Assembly (NCBI GenBank): GCA_910586865.1
Contig: CAJUIY010000020.1
Coordinates: 1 to 29,915, forward strand
Source of the DNA: an uncultured Bacilli bacterium
Lineage (GTDB): Bacteria; Bacillota_I; Bacilli_A; RF39; UBA660
Direction of reading: 5' to 3'
DNA: 29,915 nucleotides
Positions 7,316 to 14,971 of the stretch are shown here, in pieces. Position 1 is the stretch's first letter, and each line of letters begins with the position of its first letter. The notes below the pieces were generated by a model. That model saw nothing but the letters and a program-made list of their open reading frames with translations. It searched no databases and was not told the origin of the DNA. The position numbers and the translations under genes are program-made.

Positions 7316-8236
7316 TTATTTTATTCTTTCTATCACCCGAAGTGTAGCACTTCTTGCTCTTTTATTTTTCTCCATCTCTTCCTTCGTGGGAAGTATTTTA
7401 TTCACTACTAGTTGGTAATCTGGTAATAACTCCTTAGGAATATTAGGCATTCCTTTTAATTTTGGATCTATTTCTGTCATTTTTTTGAATATCTTTTTCA
7501 CTAGTTTATCTTCTAGTGAGTGAAACGTAATTACCACTACTCTTCCACCAACATTTAACATTTCTAAAGAAGAAAGTATCGCTGGTTCTATGACATCTAG
7601 TTCATGATTGACTTCGATTCTTATCGCCTGAAAGATCTGCTTTGCTGGATGTTTTTGAAGTCGGAACTTGATAGGTACTGCAGTTTTAATAATCTCTACT
7701 AATTCTAAGGTGGATTCGATTGGATTTCTTTCTCGGTACTCTACTATTTTTTTCGCAATATTACTAGCAAACTTGCTTTCTCCATATTCTTTAAAAATTC
7801 TTTCTAATTCTTTTTTCGAATAGGTATTTACGACATCATAAGCAGATAACTTTCCTTCTTGATCCATTCTCATATCTAACATCGCATCTTGATGATAACT
7901 AAAGCCTCGCTCTTTTTGATCTAGTTGTGGAGAAGATACGCCAAGGTCAAATAAAACACCATCTACTTTCGAAATACCTAATTCTTCTAATTTCTCTTTT
8001 AGATGAACAAAATTCGACTTTATAATTTGATAATTCTTTCCGATACCACTTAGCCTTTTCTCACTATAGGAAATGGCATCCTTATCTTGATCAAAGCAAA
8101 ATAGTCGACCCCTTTTTATTCTTTTTAGTATTTCACTACTATGTCCACCATAACCAAGTGTTGCATCCACTACTATGCTATCCTCTTTTAAATTTAAGTA
8201 CAGGATGGCTTCTTCTAACAAAACACTAGTGTGCAT
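7316..8236 (-). CDS. rsmH: 16S rRNA (cytosine1402-N4)-methyltransferase RsmH
   Basis: It methylates N4 of C1402 in the decoding centre of 16S rRNA using S-adenosylmethionine. The 306-residue length is typical. The start MHTSVLLEEAILYLN is the family signature. The SAM-binding motif VVDATLGYGGHSSEIL lies at about 22-37. Further family signatures are GVLFDLGVSSPQLD, the GFSYHQDAMLDMRMD stretch and ITFHSLEDKLVK near the C-terminus. Its ATG directly abuts the mraZ stop codon, so the two genes are translationally linked. Confidence 0.97.
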   Translation of the reverse strand: MHTSVLLEEAILYLNLKEDSIVVDATLGYGGHSSEILKRIKRGRLFCFDQDKDAISYSEKRLSGIGKNYQIIKSNFVHLKEKLEELGISKVDGVLFDLGVSSPQLDQKERGFSYHQDAMLDMRMDQEGKLSAYDVVNTYSKKELERIFKEYGESKFASNIAKKIVEYRERNPIESTLELVEIIKTAVPIKFRLQKHPAKQIFQAIRIEVNHELDVIEPAILSSLEMLNVGGRVVVITFHSLEDKLVKKIFKKMTEIDPKLKGMPNIPKELLPDYQLVVNKILPTKEEMEKNKRARSATLRVIERIK

Positions 8237-8674
8237 CTACATCACAACGCTTTCATCAAATAAGTTCTCAGCGATATCGGAAATATCTTCTTTGGAATCA
8301 TCAAAGAATTTCTCCCATTCTTCCACTCCCCAGATTTCTGCTCGCTCTCCTACTCCAATAATCACACATTCTTTTTTAATATTGGCATGGGAAAGTAATG
8401 GAGAAGGAATGGTAATTCTTCCTTGCTTATCAAATTCTAAATTAGTGGCACCGGATAAGAAAAATCTCATAAATTTTCTAGCATCTTTCTTCGTAAATGG
8501 TAGTGACTCTAGTTTCTTTACAATTCTTTCCCAATCTTCTAACGCATAGATAAATAGACAATTTTCTAGTCCACGAGTAACGATAAAGGTCTCCCCTAAT
8601 TTCTCACGGAATTTAGAAGGGACAATCAATCTGTTTTTATCATCCATATTATGATGATATTCACCCATGAACAT
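8237..8674 (-). CDS. mraZ: Transcriptional regulator MraZ
   Basis: A DNA-binding AbrB-like protein that represses its own division operon. The start MFMGEYHHNMDDKNRLIVPS closely matches the family, with two MraZ repeats carrying DKNRLIVPSKFRE (first) and DKQGRITIPSPL (second). The ATG at 8674 is chosen because family members begin MFMGEY, and because the in-frame GTG at 8686 lies inside the operator and the GGGGGA ribosome site. Three 10-bp-spaced GTGG boxes sit just upstream, so autoregulation is visible in the sequence. It is the first gene of the operon running to 4292. Confidence 0.97.
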   Translation of the reverse strand: MFMGEYHHNMDDKNRLIVPSKFREKLGETFIVTRGLENCLFIYALEDWERIVKKLESLPFTKKDARKFMRFFLSGATNLEFDKQGRITIPSPLLSHANIKKECVIIGVGERAEIWGVEEWEKFFDDSKEDISDIAENLFDESVVM

Positions 8675-8682
8675 AAAATCCC

Positions 8683-8706
8683 CCACTTTCTACCACTTGT
8701 TACCAC
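8683..8706 (-). promoter_or_regulatory. MraZ operator: three GTGG boxes with 10-bp period
   Basis: On the minus strand GTGG occurs at 8703-8706, 8693-8696 and 8683-8686, in the direct repeats AGTGGTAACA, AGTGGTAGAA and AGTGGGGGAT. MraZ binds such tandem GTGG/TGGG repeats ahead of mraZ in several bacteria. The last box also supplies the G-rich ribosome site, so bound MraZ would cover the early transcript and translation start region. Confidence 0.88.
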
Positions 8707-8717
8707 TATTCAAATAT

Positions 8718-8746
8718 ATACTACTATATTTAAAGATATTTGTAAA
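8718..8746 (-). promoter_or_regulatory. Promoter of the mraZ division operon
   Basis: TTTACA (8741-8746) and TAGTAT (8718-8723) on the minus strand are 17 bases apart. The expected start falls just ahead of the three MraZ boxes. Confidence 0.65.
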
Positions 8747-8754
8747 CAAAAATA

Positions 8755-8788
8755 AAAAAAAGTTATCCCTAAAAAAATAACTTTTTTT
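8755..8788 (-). terminator. Terminator after the TPR gene
   Basis: A perfect 12-pair inverted repeat, AAAAAAAGTTAT (8755-8766) and ATAACTTTTTTT (8777-8788), with a 10-base loop lies about 40 bases past the TPR gene stop. It is AT-rich and symmetrical, so it could act in both directions. Confidence 0.65.
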
Positions 8789-8827
8789 CACATTTTACAC
8801 TTTATTTACAAAAAAATATCCCTTTTA

Positions 8828-10396
8828 CTATTTCTTTTGACGATATCGAGCATTAAACTTCTCAATTTGTGATGGTAATTTCTTCTTTTGGAAACCTATC
8901 TTCTCTTCTTTTTTTAATTCTTCTTCTGAAATATGTTCTACTGGATACATAGTAAGTACACGGTTCGTACCTGCTAACATCACTACTTCGATGTAATGCA
9001 CTAATTTTCCATTACTATATCCTGCATTTTGATAGGGAGTAAGATACTTTTCTACTATTCTATTTTCTATCATCCTTCCATTTTCTAATAAGTCTGGTAC
9101 TTTCTTAAGAAAAGAATAAACTGGAATATTCTTATCTAAGAAAGATAAGTTTTCACCCTTTATATGGTTTTTTTGAATATGTCTCATAGCCTCTCGTTTA
9201 CTATATTGTGTTAATTGACGAGTGAAATAGTCTTCTCCTTCTACCTCTTTTCCCATCTCTTGCATCACAAAAGCTTTTGTATGTTGATAAAGACTGCTTA
9301 AATCAACTGGTACCTTACGAACATCTATTTTACTTAACCTTTGGTAAGCCTTGCTCACATTCTGAGTTTTTAATTCTGTGATAGCTAAAAAAACTGCTTT
9401 TCTTACTTTTACTTTCGAATTACTACCATCTAATTTCTGAAAATAATTTCTTGCCTGCTGATAATCTTTTTCGATTAAAGCAAGTTCTCCTAGTGCAATA
9501 TAGGAATTAAAAATTTTACCTTGGTTATTATTTGGATTCGTTGCTTTTAAATACTCCTCTTTTGCCTTATCAAAATTCCCCAGTTCTCTATAAATATTTC
9601 CTAACGAAAGTCTAGTATATAGTTTCACCTTATTGTTTGCATTCTCCATGATATCTTGACATAAGAAGTATGCTTCTTTAATTTTTTTTCTTCTTAAATA
9701 ACAGTCTACTAATAAACAATAATTCTTATTATAGATTGAACTTTGTTTTCTGTAATCTTCTAATATTTGTTCTGCTTCCTTATCCTTATCAAGAGCCATA
9801 TAAAGTCTTGCTTTTGTTTTAGTATAGTAATAAATGAGAAGTGGTTTGGTAAGTAAAGAAGTATCTATTTGAGTGACAACTTCTAATCCCTCTTTATATT
9901 GTTCTAAATGATAAAGTAGGGCACTCTTATGCAAAAGTAATTCTACATCATCACTAGAAGGCTCTACACGATTGATTATCTCCAAAGCTTCTTGGTTTCT
10001 TTGATTGGTAAGCAAAATAGAAATAAGCGAATTTATTACTCGATCATTTCCTAACTCCATTGCTTTTTTATAATAAATTTCTGCCTCAGTCATCTCTTTC
10101 TGAACTACCTTAAGATTTCCCAACATCTCATAGGCACTCCCTTTAAATTTCGATTCCTTATCAATCAGTTGTAAACATATGTCTTCTATTTCTTGATAAT
10201 TACTAGTAGCCCCCATTTTATGAATCGTCATTCCAAATAAACAATCTGCATATGTTAGTAGCCCTAAATCATCTGTGGGAAATTTTTCCATATAGCATTT
10301 TATCTCACGAAGAGCAATACGATATTTTCCATCATTTAGTAATTGATAAATATTTTGAATCTTTTTGACATCAATATTTGGTATATATTCTTTCAT
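8828..10396 (-). CDS. TPR-repeat protein with a conserved C-terminal domain
   Basis: A 522-residue cytoplasmic protein with no signal peptide. From about residue 10 to 400 it is a chain of tetratricopeptide helix pairs, for example SAYEMLGNLKVVQKEMTEAE, LSLGNIYRELGNFDKAKEEY and IALGELALIEKDYQQARNYF. TPR solenoids are protein-interaction scaffolds. The last 120 residues are not TPR: they contain LVHYIEVVMLAGTNRVLTMYP and end with a SQIEKFNARY motif. I could not name this domain; the strand-rich YIEVVMLAGT..VLTMYP stretch faintly recalls small beta-barrel toxin folds. It follows thrS by 24 bases with a strong AGGAGGG ribosome site, so it is probably co-transcribed under the T-box. Confidence 0.82.
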   Translation of the reverse strand: MKEYIPNIDVKKIQNIYQLLNDGKYRIALREIKCYMEKFPTDDLGLLTYADCLFGMTIHKMGATSNYQEIEDICLQLIDKESKFKGSAYEMLGNLKVVQKEMTEAEIYYKKAMELGNDRVINSLISILLTNQRNQEALEIINRVEPSSDDVELLLHKSALLYHLEQYKEGLEVVTQIDTSLLTKPLLIYYYTKTKARLYMALDKDKEAEQILEDYRKQSSIYNKNYCLLVDCYLRRKKIKEAYFLCQDIMENANNKVKLYTRLSLGNIYRELGNFDKAKEEYLKATNPNNNQGKIFNSYIALGELALIEKDYQQARNYFQKLDGSNSKVKVRKAVFLAITELKTQNVSKAYQRLSKIDVRKVPVDLSSLYQHTKAFVMQEMGKEVEGEDYFTRQLTQYSKREAMRHIQKNHIKGENLSFLDKNIPVYSFLKKVPDLLENGRMIENRIVEKYLTPYQNAGYSNGKLVHYIEVVMLAGTNRVLTMYPVEHISEEELKKEEKIGFQKKKLPSQIEKFNARYRQKK

Positions 10397-10420
10397 TTCT
10401 ATTCCCTCCTGTTATATATA

Positions 10421-12175
10421 TTATCCCTTTTTCTCTATTTCTTCTTTTAGCAGTTTAATAAAATCTTCTATTTTCATGGTAGTTGTTTCTTTCGTACCAT
10501 GAATGCGGTAACTAACTTCTTTTTGTTCTTTTTCCTTTTCGCCAAGAATCACGGTATACTTTATCTTTTGTTGTTGTGCTTCTCTTAGACGATAACCTAA
10601 TTTTTCATTACGATCATCTAATTCTGCACGAATACCATTTTCTTTTAATACTTTCGTGATTTCTTCTGCATAATCTTTTTGGTGCTCTGAAGATACTGGA
10701 ATTACTTTCACGCCTACTGGAGCTAACCAAAGTGGAAGAATTCCCTTTGTCTCTTCTAGTAAGAAGGCAATGAAACGGTCAAGAGAACCTAATATCGCAC
10801 GATGAATAACAACAGGTCTTACTTTTTTTCCTTCCTGATCGACATATTCTAATTCAAATCGTTCGGGAAGCTGATAATCTAGTTGAACCGTAGATAACGT
10901 AACATCGTGCCCAATCGCACTTTTTACCTGCACATCTAGCTTTGGTCCATAAAAGGCTGCCTCTCCCTCTGCTTCGTAATAAGAAACGCCTAATTCTTCT
11001 AAAACTTCTCTAAGGTCTTTTTCTGATTTTTCCCATAATTCATCATTACCAAAATACTTTTCTTTGTCTTCTTTATCTCTTAAAGACAAACGAAAACTAT
11101 AATCCTGGAAGCCAAAGTCATGATAGACATCAAGGATTAAGTTAATAACGCCTTTAAACTCTTCCTTAATTTGACTAGGCATGCAGAAAATATGAGAATC
11201 ATTTTGGGTAAATGCTCTTGTTCTTTCCATTCCACATAGTGCTCCACTTGCTTCATAACGAAAATCGTTGGCAACTTCTGCGATACGTAGTGGTAGGTCT
11301 CGATAAGAATGTAAGCTATTTTTAAACATCATCATATGATGGGGACAATTCATTGGTCTTAGGACATAAGCCTCCTCATCTAAAACCATCTCTGGGAACA
11401 TATCTTCTTTATAATGATCCCAATGACCTGATGTTTTATAAAGCTCAACATTACCAAGAGATGGTGTCATAACATGTTGATAGCCTAAAGAAATCTCTTT
11501 GTTTGTAATATATTCTACTAAATCATGCCTTAGGGTAAATCCATTCGGTAGCCACATAGGAAGTCCTCTCCCAACAAGATCAGAAAACATAAAGATTCCT
11601 AATTCTTTTCCTAACTTTCTGTGATCTCTTTGTTTACATTCTTCTAAAAATTCTAAATGTTTTTCTAAATCTTCTTCTTTCTCAAAACAGATACCATAGA
11701 TTCTTTGTAACATTTTATTTTTAGAATCCCCTTTAAAATATGCTCCACTTACTTTTAATAATTTAAAATATTTTAATTCCTTGACACTTTCTACATGAGG
11801 TCCACGACATAAATCCGTAAAGTCTCCTTGGGTATAACAACTGATGACTTCCTCTTCTTCCTTCATACGAGAAATTAAATCAATTTTATAAGGATCGTTC
11901 TTGAATTTCTCTAAAGCTTCTTCTTTCGTTAATTCTTCTCTAATAATTCTTTTTCCATCTTTTGCAATTTTTTTCATTTCTTTTTCAATTTTTTCGAGAT
12001 CACTTTCACTAATTACTTGACTTCCTAAGTCAATATCATAGTAAAATCCTTCTTCTATTACAGGTCCAACCCAAAATTTAGCATCCTTATACAAATGCTT
12101 TACTGCTTGTGCCAGTAAATGAGCACAAGAATGATTCATTACACTTAATTTTTCGTCTTCTTTAATATTTATCAT
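10421..12175 (-). CDS. thrS: Threonine--tRNA ligase
   Basis: It charges tRNA-Thr with threonine. From the ATG at 12175 it has 584 residues; GGAGGGAG lies directly upstream. The longer frame from 12232 runs through the T-box terminator and is rejected. The N-terminal TGS domain of many ThrS proteins is absent: the protein begins almost at once with the editing domain (HSCAHLLAQAVKHL, then the zinc-editing HVESVKELKYFKLL region). The class II core contains motif 2 FRYEASGALCGMERTRAFTQ, the RPMNCPHH zinc-binding region and motif 3 HRAILGSLDRFI. The anticodon-binding domain covers the last 100 residues. Its leader is a T-box riboswitch. Confidence 0.96.
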   Translation of the reverse strand: MINIKEDEKLSVMNHSCAHLLAQAVKHLYKDAKFWVGPVIEEGFYYDIDLGSQVISESDLEKIEKEMKKIAKDGKRIIREELTKEEALEKFKNDPYKIDLISRMKEEEEVISCYTQGDFTDLCRGPHVESVKELKYFKLLKVSGAYFKGDSKNKMLQRIYGICFEKEEDLEKHLEFLEECKQRDHRKLGKELGIFMFSDLVGRGLPMWLPNGFTLRHDLVEYITNKEISLGYQHVMTPSLGNVELYKTSGHWDHYKEDMFPEMVLDEEAYVLRPMNCPHHMMMFKNSLHSYRDLPLRIAEVANDFRYEASGALCGMERTRAFTQNDSHIFCMPSQIKEEFKGVINLILDVYHDFGFQDYSFRLSLRDKEDKEKYFGNDELWEKSEKDLREVLEELGVSYYEAEGEAAFYGPKLDVQVKSAIGHDVTLSTVQLDYQLPERFELEYVDQEGKKVRPVVIHRAILGSLDRFIAFLLEETKGILPLWLAPVGVKVIPVSSEHQKDYAEEITKVLKENGIRAELDDRNEKLGYRLREAQQQKIKYTVILGEKEKEQKEVSYRIHGTKETTTMKIEDFIKLLKEEIEKKG

Positions 12176-12190
12176 AATATCTCCCTCCAA

Positions 12191-12220
12191 ATAAAAACTC
12201 CAATAATCAATTATTGGAGT
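12191..12220 (-). terminator. Regulated terminator of the T-box leader
   Basis: Perfect 10-pair arms ACTCCAATAA and TTATTGGAGT with a 4-base loop are followed by TTTTTAT on the minus strand. It lies between the T-box core and the thrS ribosome site. Confidence 0.88.
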
Positions 12221-12400
12221 GCAATAAAACACGGTACCATCCAGTATTTCACTTGATTTTGATAACGGATTTCTCCGGAATTACTTTTCATAATTCAACT
12301 AATAAGGTAGTAACTAGTTAATATTATACTTATTTCCACCAACCATAAGCTCTCTTTAATAATTTAGAAACTAATCGAGTCCTTACTCCTTGTTTTTACT
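12191..12400 (-). promoter_or_regulatory. T-box riboswitch (threonine) upstream of thrS
   Basis: The leader has the T-box core GGATGGTACCGTG (12230-12242), which binds the uncharged tRNA 3' end. A strong terminator hairpin follows at 12197-12220. Stem I is seen as an AGAGAGC-type motif with a CTTAT/ATAAG hairpin at 12329-12356. A base stem AATAAG/CTTATT closes stem I. Next to its 3' strand is ACTACC, giving the threonine codon ACC at 12306-12308 as the likely specifier. Uncharged tRNA-Thr would favour the antiterminator and turn on thrS and the TPR gene. Confidence 0.9.
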
Positions 12401-12405
12401 TATTC

Positions 12406-12434
12406 ATCGTATCACAAATGATAAGAAAATACAA
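12406..12434 (-). promoter_or_regulatory. Promoter for the thrS leader
   Basis: TTGTAT (12429-12434) and TACGAT (12406-12411) on the minus strand are 17 bases apart, with a TGA extended -10. This gives a leader of about 225 bases. Confidence 0.65.
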
Positions 12435-12479
12435 TTCTATTTTTAATTATTTTTACCGAGTTTTTGATTTTGATATCCA

Positions 12480-13712
12480 TTACTTTGTCTTTTTTAATAC
12501 TTTTCTTTCCTTTTGATTCACTTTTTTATGGATTCTTTTTAATTCTTTATAAGAGATTTGTTCTTTTCCTGAAATACCCTGTTTTAATAAGAAGTCTTTC
12601 AAATGAATCAAATTAGAATCTTCGTTTCCAAATGGAGTAAGCGTATCATACATGCAATGTTCTTTTTGATGATTTTTATAAAACAAAACAGAATCATCTG
12701 CAACAACAGCATCTGCCTCTAGATTAAAAATGTCAGTATATATTTTTGGCATTTTAGAATCAAATAAATAAGGACAGCGATACTTTAAGAAGTAATATCT
12801 ATTATGATAATTTTCTGAATCCATTAAGTTAGAAGAGTCTAATACTACTATATCATTTGTTTTTATGGTTTGTAAATTTCCTATTGTACTCTCGTTCATT
12901 TTAATGCTTAAAGAAACAAGTATATCATCTACAAAGTTTTCACTTTTATATATTTTTTCGGTTGCTATTCCATATTTTTCTAGTACATTTTCCAAGTTTT
13001 GTAATAGATAATTTTCGGTTTTTATCACCTTATCATCACTTGCTGCTAACACCACTCTATCTTCTTTATCCGCTACTAAGAAACAGAACTCATTGCCTGC
13101 TACCTTTTCATAAAATTTATAATTTCCAAAAGTAGATAAATTTACCATAATTCCGATATCTTTTGGTAATTCTTTTTTTCTCCCATCTAAATTATTAAGT
13201 ATTTTCATCTTTTTTAATGGATAGTAAGCATAATAGTCTTCTTCTATTTTCTCTTGTTCTCTTGTTGCTTCTAGAATCGTATCATATAACCACATAGTAC
13301 GTAGTTTTTTATTGGACTCTCGACAAGCAATAGAAAGTTGCTGTTTTGTCCTTTCTTCTTTACAACCATTTGCAATATTTTTTAAAATATCTTTTGTTAA
13401 AGAATCAAACTTTGACTTTTTAATTTCTCTAAATAATCTTTTTCTTTGTTCTTCTTTGGTTTCTTTTTTCTTTTTTTCTTTCGAAGGGGAAACGCGAATA
13501 TCTCCTTCTGTTTCCTTCCTATTATTAGTATCCACTGGTTTCATGGTAGGTTCCAAAAAATCGATTTCTTTTTCTGAAGTAGCATCTATTTCTGTTTCTA
13601 TTGTTTTACTAGGTAATACCTCCTCTTTTTCCGTAGAACATCCTGATGCTAGTACCATGGTACCAGATAGTCCCAAGGTGATAAACATCTTTCTAATATT
13701 AAATTTATTCAT
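12480..13712 (-). CDS. Lipoprotein of unknown function
   Basis: A 410-residue predicted lipoprotein. From the ATG at 13712 (GGGAG seven bases upstream) it has a basic start, a hydrophobic segment and the lipobox LASGC, with Cys25 as the lipidated residue. A low-complexity Glu/Lys/Ser linker runs to about residue 100. A helical region (about 100-165) and a mixed domain (about 175-400) follow, and the tail is basic. The start at 13775 is rejected because it precedes the promoter. The main domain was not recognised. It has its own promoter and lies next to the broken transglutaminase-like gene, so a shared surface function is possible but not shown. Confidence 0.82.
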   Translation of the reverse strand: MNKFNIRKMFITLGLSGTMVLASGCSTEKEEVLPSKTIETEIDATSEKEIDFLEPTMKPVDTNNRKETEGDIRVSPSKEKKKKETKEEQRKRLFREIKKSKFDSLTKDILKNIANGCKEERTKQQLSIACRESNKKLRTMWLYDTILEATREQEKIEEDYYAYYPLKKMKILNNLDGRKKELPKDIGIMVNLSTFGNYKFYEKVAGNEFCFLVADKEDRVVLAASDDKVIKTENYLLQNLENVLEKYGIATEKIYKSENFVDDILVSLSIKMNESTIGNLQTIKTNDIVVLDSSNLMDSENYHNRYYFLKYRCPYLFDSKMPKIYTDIFNLEADAVVADDSVLFYKNHQKEHCMYDTLTPFGNEDSNLIHLKDFLLKQGISGKEQISYKELKRIHKKVNQKERKVLKKTK

Positions 13713-13746
13713 AGGGTATCTCCCACTTTCTAAAATTTTGGTCTTT

Positions 13747-13775
13747 ATACTATCACATAAAAAGACTTTTAGCAA
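13747..13775 (-). promoter_or_regulatory. Promoter for the lipoprotein gene
   Basis: TTGCTA (13770-13775) and TAGTAT (13747-13752) on the minus strand are 17 bases apart, with a TGA extended -10. Confidence 0.6.
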
Positions 13776-13828
13776 GCCTATTTTTTTTAAGATTTCAAAA
13801 CACTATTTTCGGTTAAAAAGGGAATTCC

Positions 13829-14572
13829 TTACCTACGATAAATATACTCTTTATTCATTCCTTTTAATTCCTTCGTATAAGAAATAGCCTCAGGTTCTGA
13901 TATTGGATGAAGACCATATTCTTTTTCCTCTTTTTCTAAAGCATAATATATAGTATCTCCATTTTTCAAATGAACTGGATAAATGTTGATAAATTCCCAA
14001 TCCTTATCATCCTGATCTTGAAATAGAGAAACTTGTGAAATCTCGTATAAGGACAATTTTTGCATGAAGTCCATAACTAAGATATTCGCATCTTCAAACT
14101 TTTCTAAATGATATCTATTTTCGTTAGCTTTTGCTTTATAATTCTCAAGAGCTCGCTTTATCTTTTCCAACTTTGTAATAACGATTTCATCAGAAAGTTC
14201 CATTGTGATATCCTTAGATAATAAAAATTGTCGACTTTTTCTGTTCATTTCTACTTCTTGTAGTAGAGTATCATTCATTAGCAAAGCAAGTTCTTCTTCT
14301 GACCAAGAACAAAAATCATAAAGACCTGTTTCTAGTAAAGATTGATAATAGCCCATTCCCATTAGTCCTATCCAAAATAAGTCGTCATAATCTTTTTCAA
14401 TATAGTGAATCATCTTGTCTACATTCTTTAGTTTTATGGCATATTCTCTATCTCTAGATACTGGTTTATACCCATGTGTTTGGAGTTTCATTTTTGCTCT
14501 CGTAAGGTCTCCCAAGGTAGCATCTGCTTTTATCGTTTGATTTCCCTCTTGAAACTCTATGTAAGAATGACC
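13829..14572 (-). CDS. Transglutaminase-like protein, 3' part (after frameshift)
   Basis: In this frame the sequence continues directly from the G9 run as GGHSYIEFQEG...KADATLGDLTRAK. These are the His and Asp positions of a transglutaminase/papain-like Cys-His-Asp triad, and the Cys lies in the first part. After the triad come about 200 residues of unknown helical sequence, including YDDLFWIGLMGMGYYQSLLE and a C-terminal region ending NKEYIYRR. A TTG at 14515 could in principle start it alone, but that would lose the His and Asp and has no clear ribosome site. It is most likely the second half of the gene starting at 14877. Confidence 0.7.
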   Translation of the reverse strand, partial: GHSYIEFQEGNQTIKADATLGDLTRAKMKLQTHGYKPVSRDREYAIKLKNVDKMIHYIEKDYDDLFWIGLMGMGYYQSLLETGLYDFCSWSEEELALLMNDTLLQEVEMNRKSRQFLLSKDITMELSDEIVITKLEKIKRALENYKAKANENRYHLEKFEDANILVMDFMQKLSLYEISQVSLFQDQDDKDWEFINIYPVHLKNGDTIYYALEKEEKEYGLHPISEPEAISYTKELKGMNKEYIYRR

Positions 14573-14877
14573 CCCCCCCTTGCTATTTCAGAGTCAGTGT
14601 CTAATAATTCTTTTAAAAGAACAGAATAGACATCTTCCGAGTAATTCTTACAGACTACGTTAAAATTAGATACCTCTTTTAAATTAATTCTATTTTCTAA
14701 AATCTCCTTTTTTATTTTTTCCGCTTTTTTTCCAAGGAAAGGATACGTGCAATAATGATATCTACTATCATAGGAAAACATTTGGCAAGTTCTTAGATAA
14801 AGGTATCTCTTTTTTTGTTCTAAAGTATAGTCTTTTCTTAGTCTTAATTCTTCATCTAACTTCGCTAGTACATCCAC
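14557..14877 (-). CDS. Transglutaminase-like protein, 5' part (before frameshift)
   Basis: The start is taken as GTG at 14877, six bases after AAGGTGGAG and downstream of a near-consensus promoter; the earlier ATG at 14949 lies upstream of that promoter. The part contains RYLYLRTCQMFSYDSRYHY and then FNVVCKNYSEDVYSVLLKEL, which matches the catalytic-Cys helix of transglutaminase-like proteins (VVCxxY...LLKEL). The frame then enters a G9 run and stops at TAG (14557) 14 bases later. With seven or ten G the frame would continue into the His and Asp motifs of the 3' part, giving a protein of about 349 residues. There is no signal peptide, so the intact protein would be cytoplasmic. Confidence 0.7.
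   Translation of the reverse strand: MDVLAKLDEELRLRKDYTLEQKKRYLYLRTCQMFSYDSRYHYCTYPFLGKKAEKIKKEILENRINLKEVSNFNVVCKNYSEDVYSVLLKELLDTDSEIARGGVILT
14571..14579 (-). repeat. G9 homopolymer inside a coding sequence
   Basis: Nine consecutive C on the plus strand (G on the coding strand) sit between the catalytic Cys and His motifs of the transglutaminase-like gene, exactly where the reading frame breaks. Such a run is very unlikely by chance in DNA this AT-rich. Confidence 0.95.
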
Positions 14878-14902
14878 TGCTAACTCCACCTTAATGTTGT
14901 AG

Positions 14903-14931
14903 ATTATACCACAAAGGGAAGCCTTTTTCAA
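14903..14931 (-). promoter_or_regulatory. Strong promoter for the transglutaminase-like gene
   Basis: TTGAAA (14926-14931) and TATAAT (14903-14908) on the minus strand are 17 bases apart with a TGG extended -10, one of the best promoters in the window. The gene is therefore probably still transcribed. Confidence 0.8.
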
Positions 14932-14971
14932 GTTATTTTTGACTAGCAACTCATTATGATAAAATAAGACC

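Noticed and set aside
12176..12232. Extra 19 codons at the start of thrS
   Set aside because: They read through the T-box terminator hairpin and core, and the ribosome site lies just before 12175.
14878..14949. ATG start at 14949 for the transglutaminase-like gene
   Set aside because: It lies upstream of a near-consensus promoter; the GTG at 14877 has a good ribosome site after that promoter.
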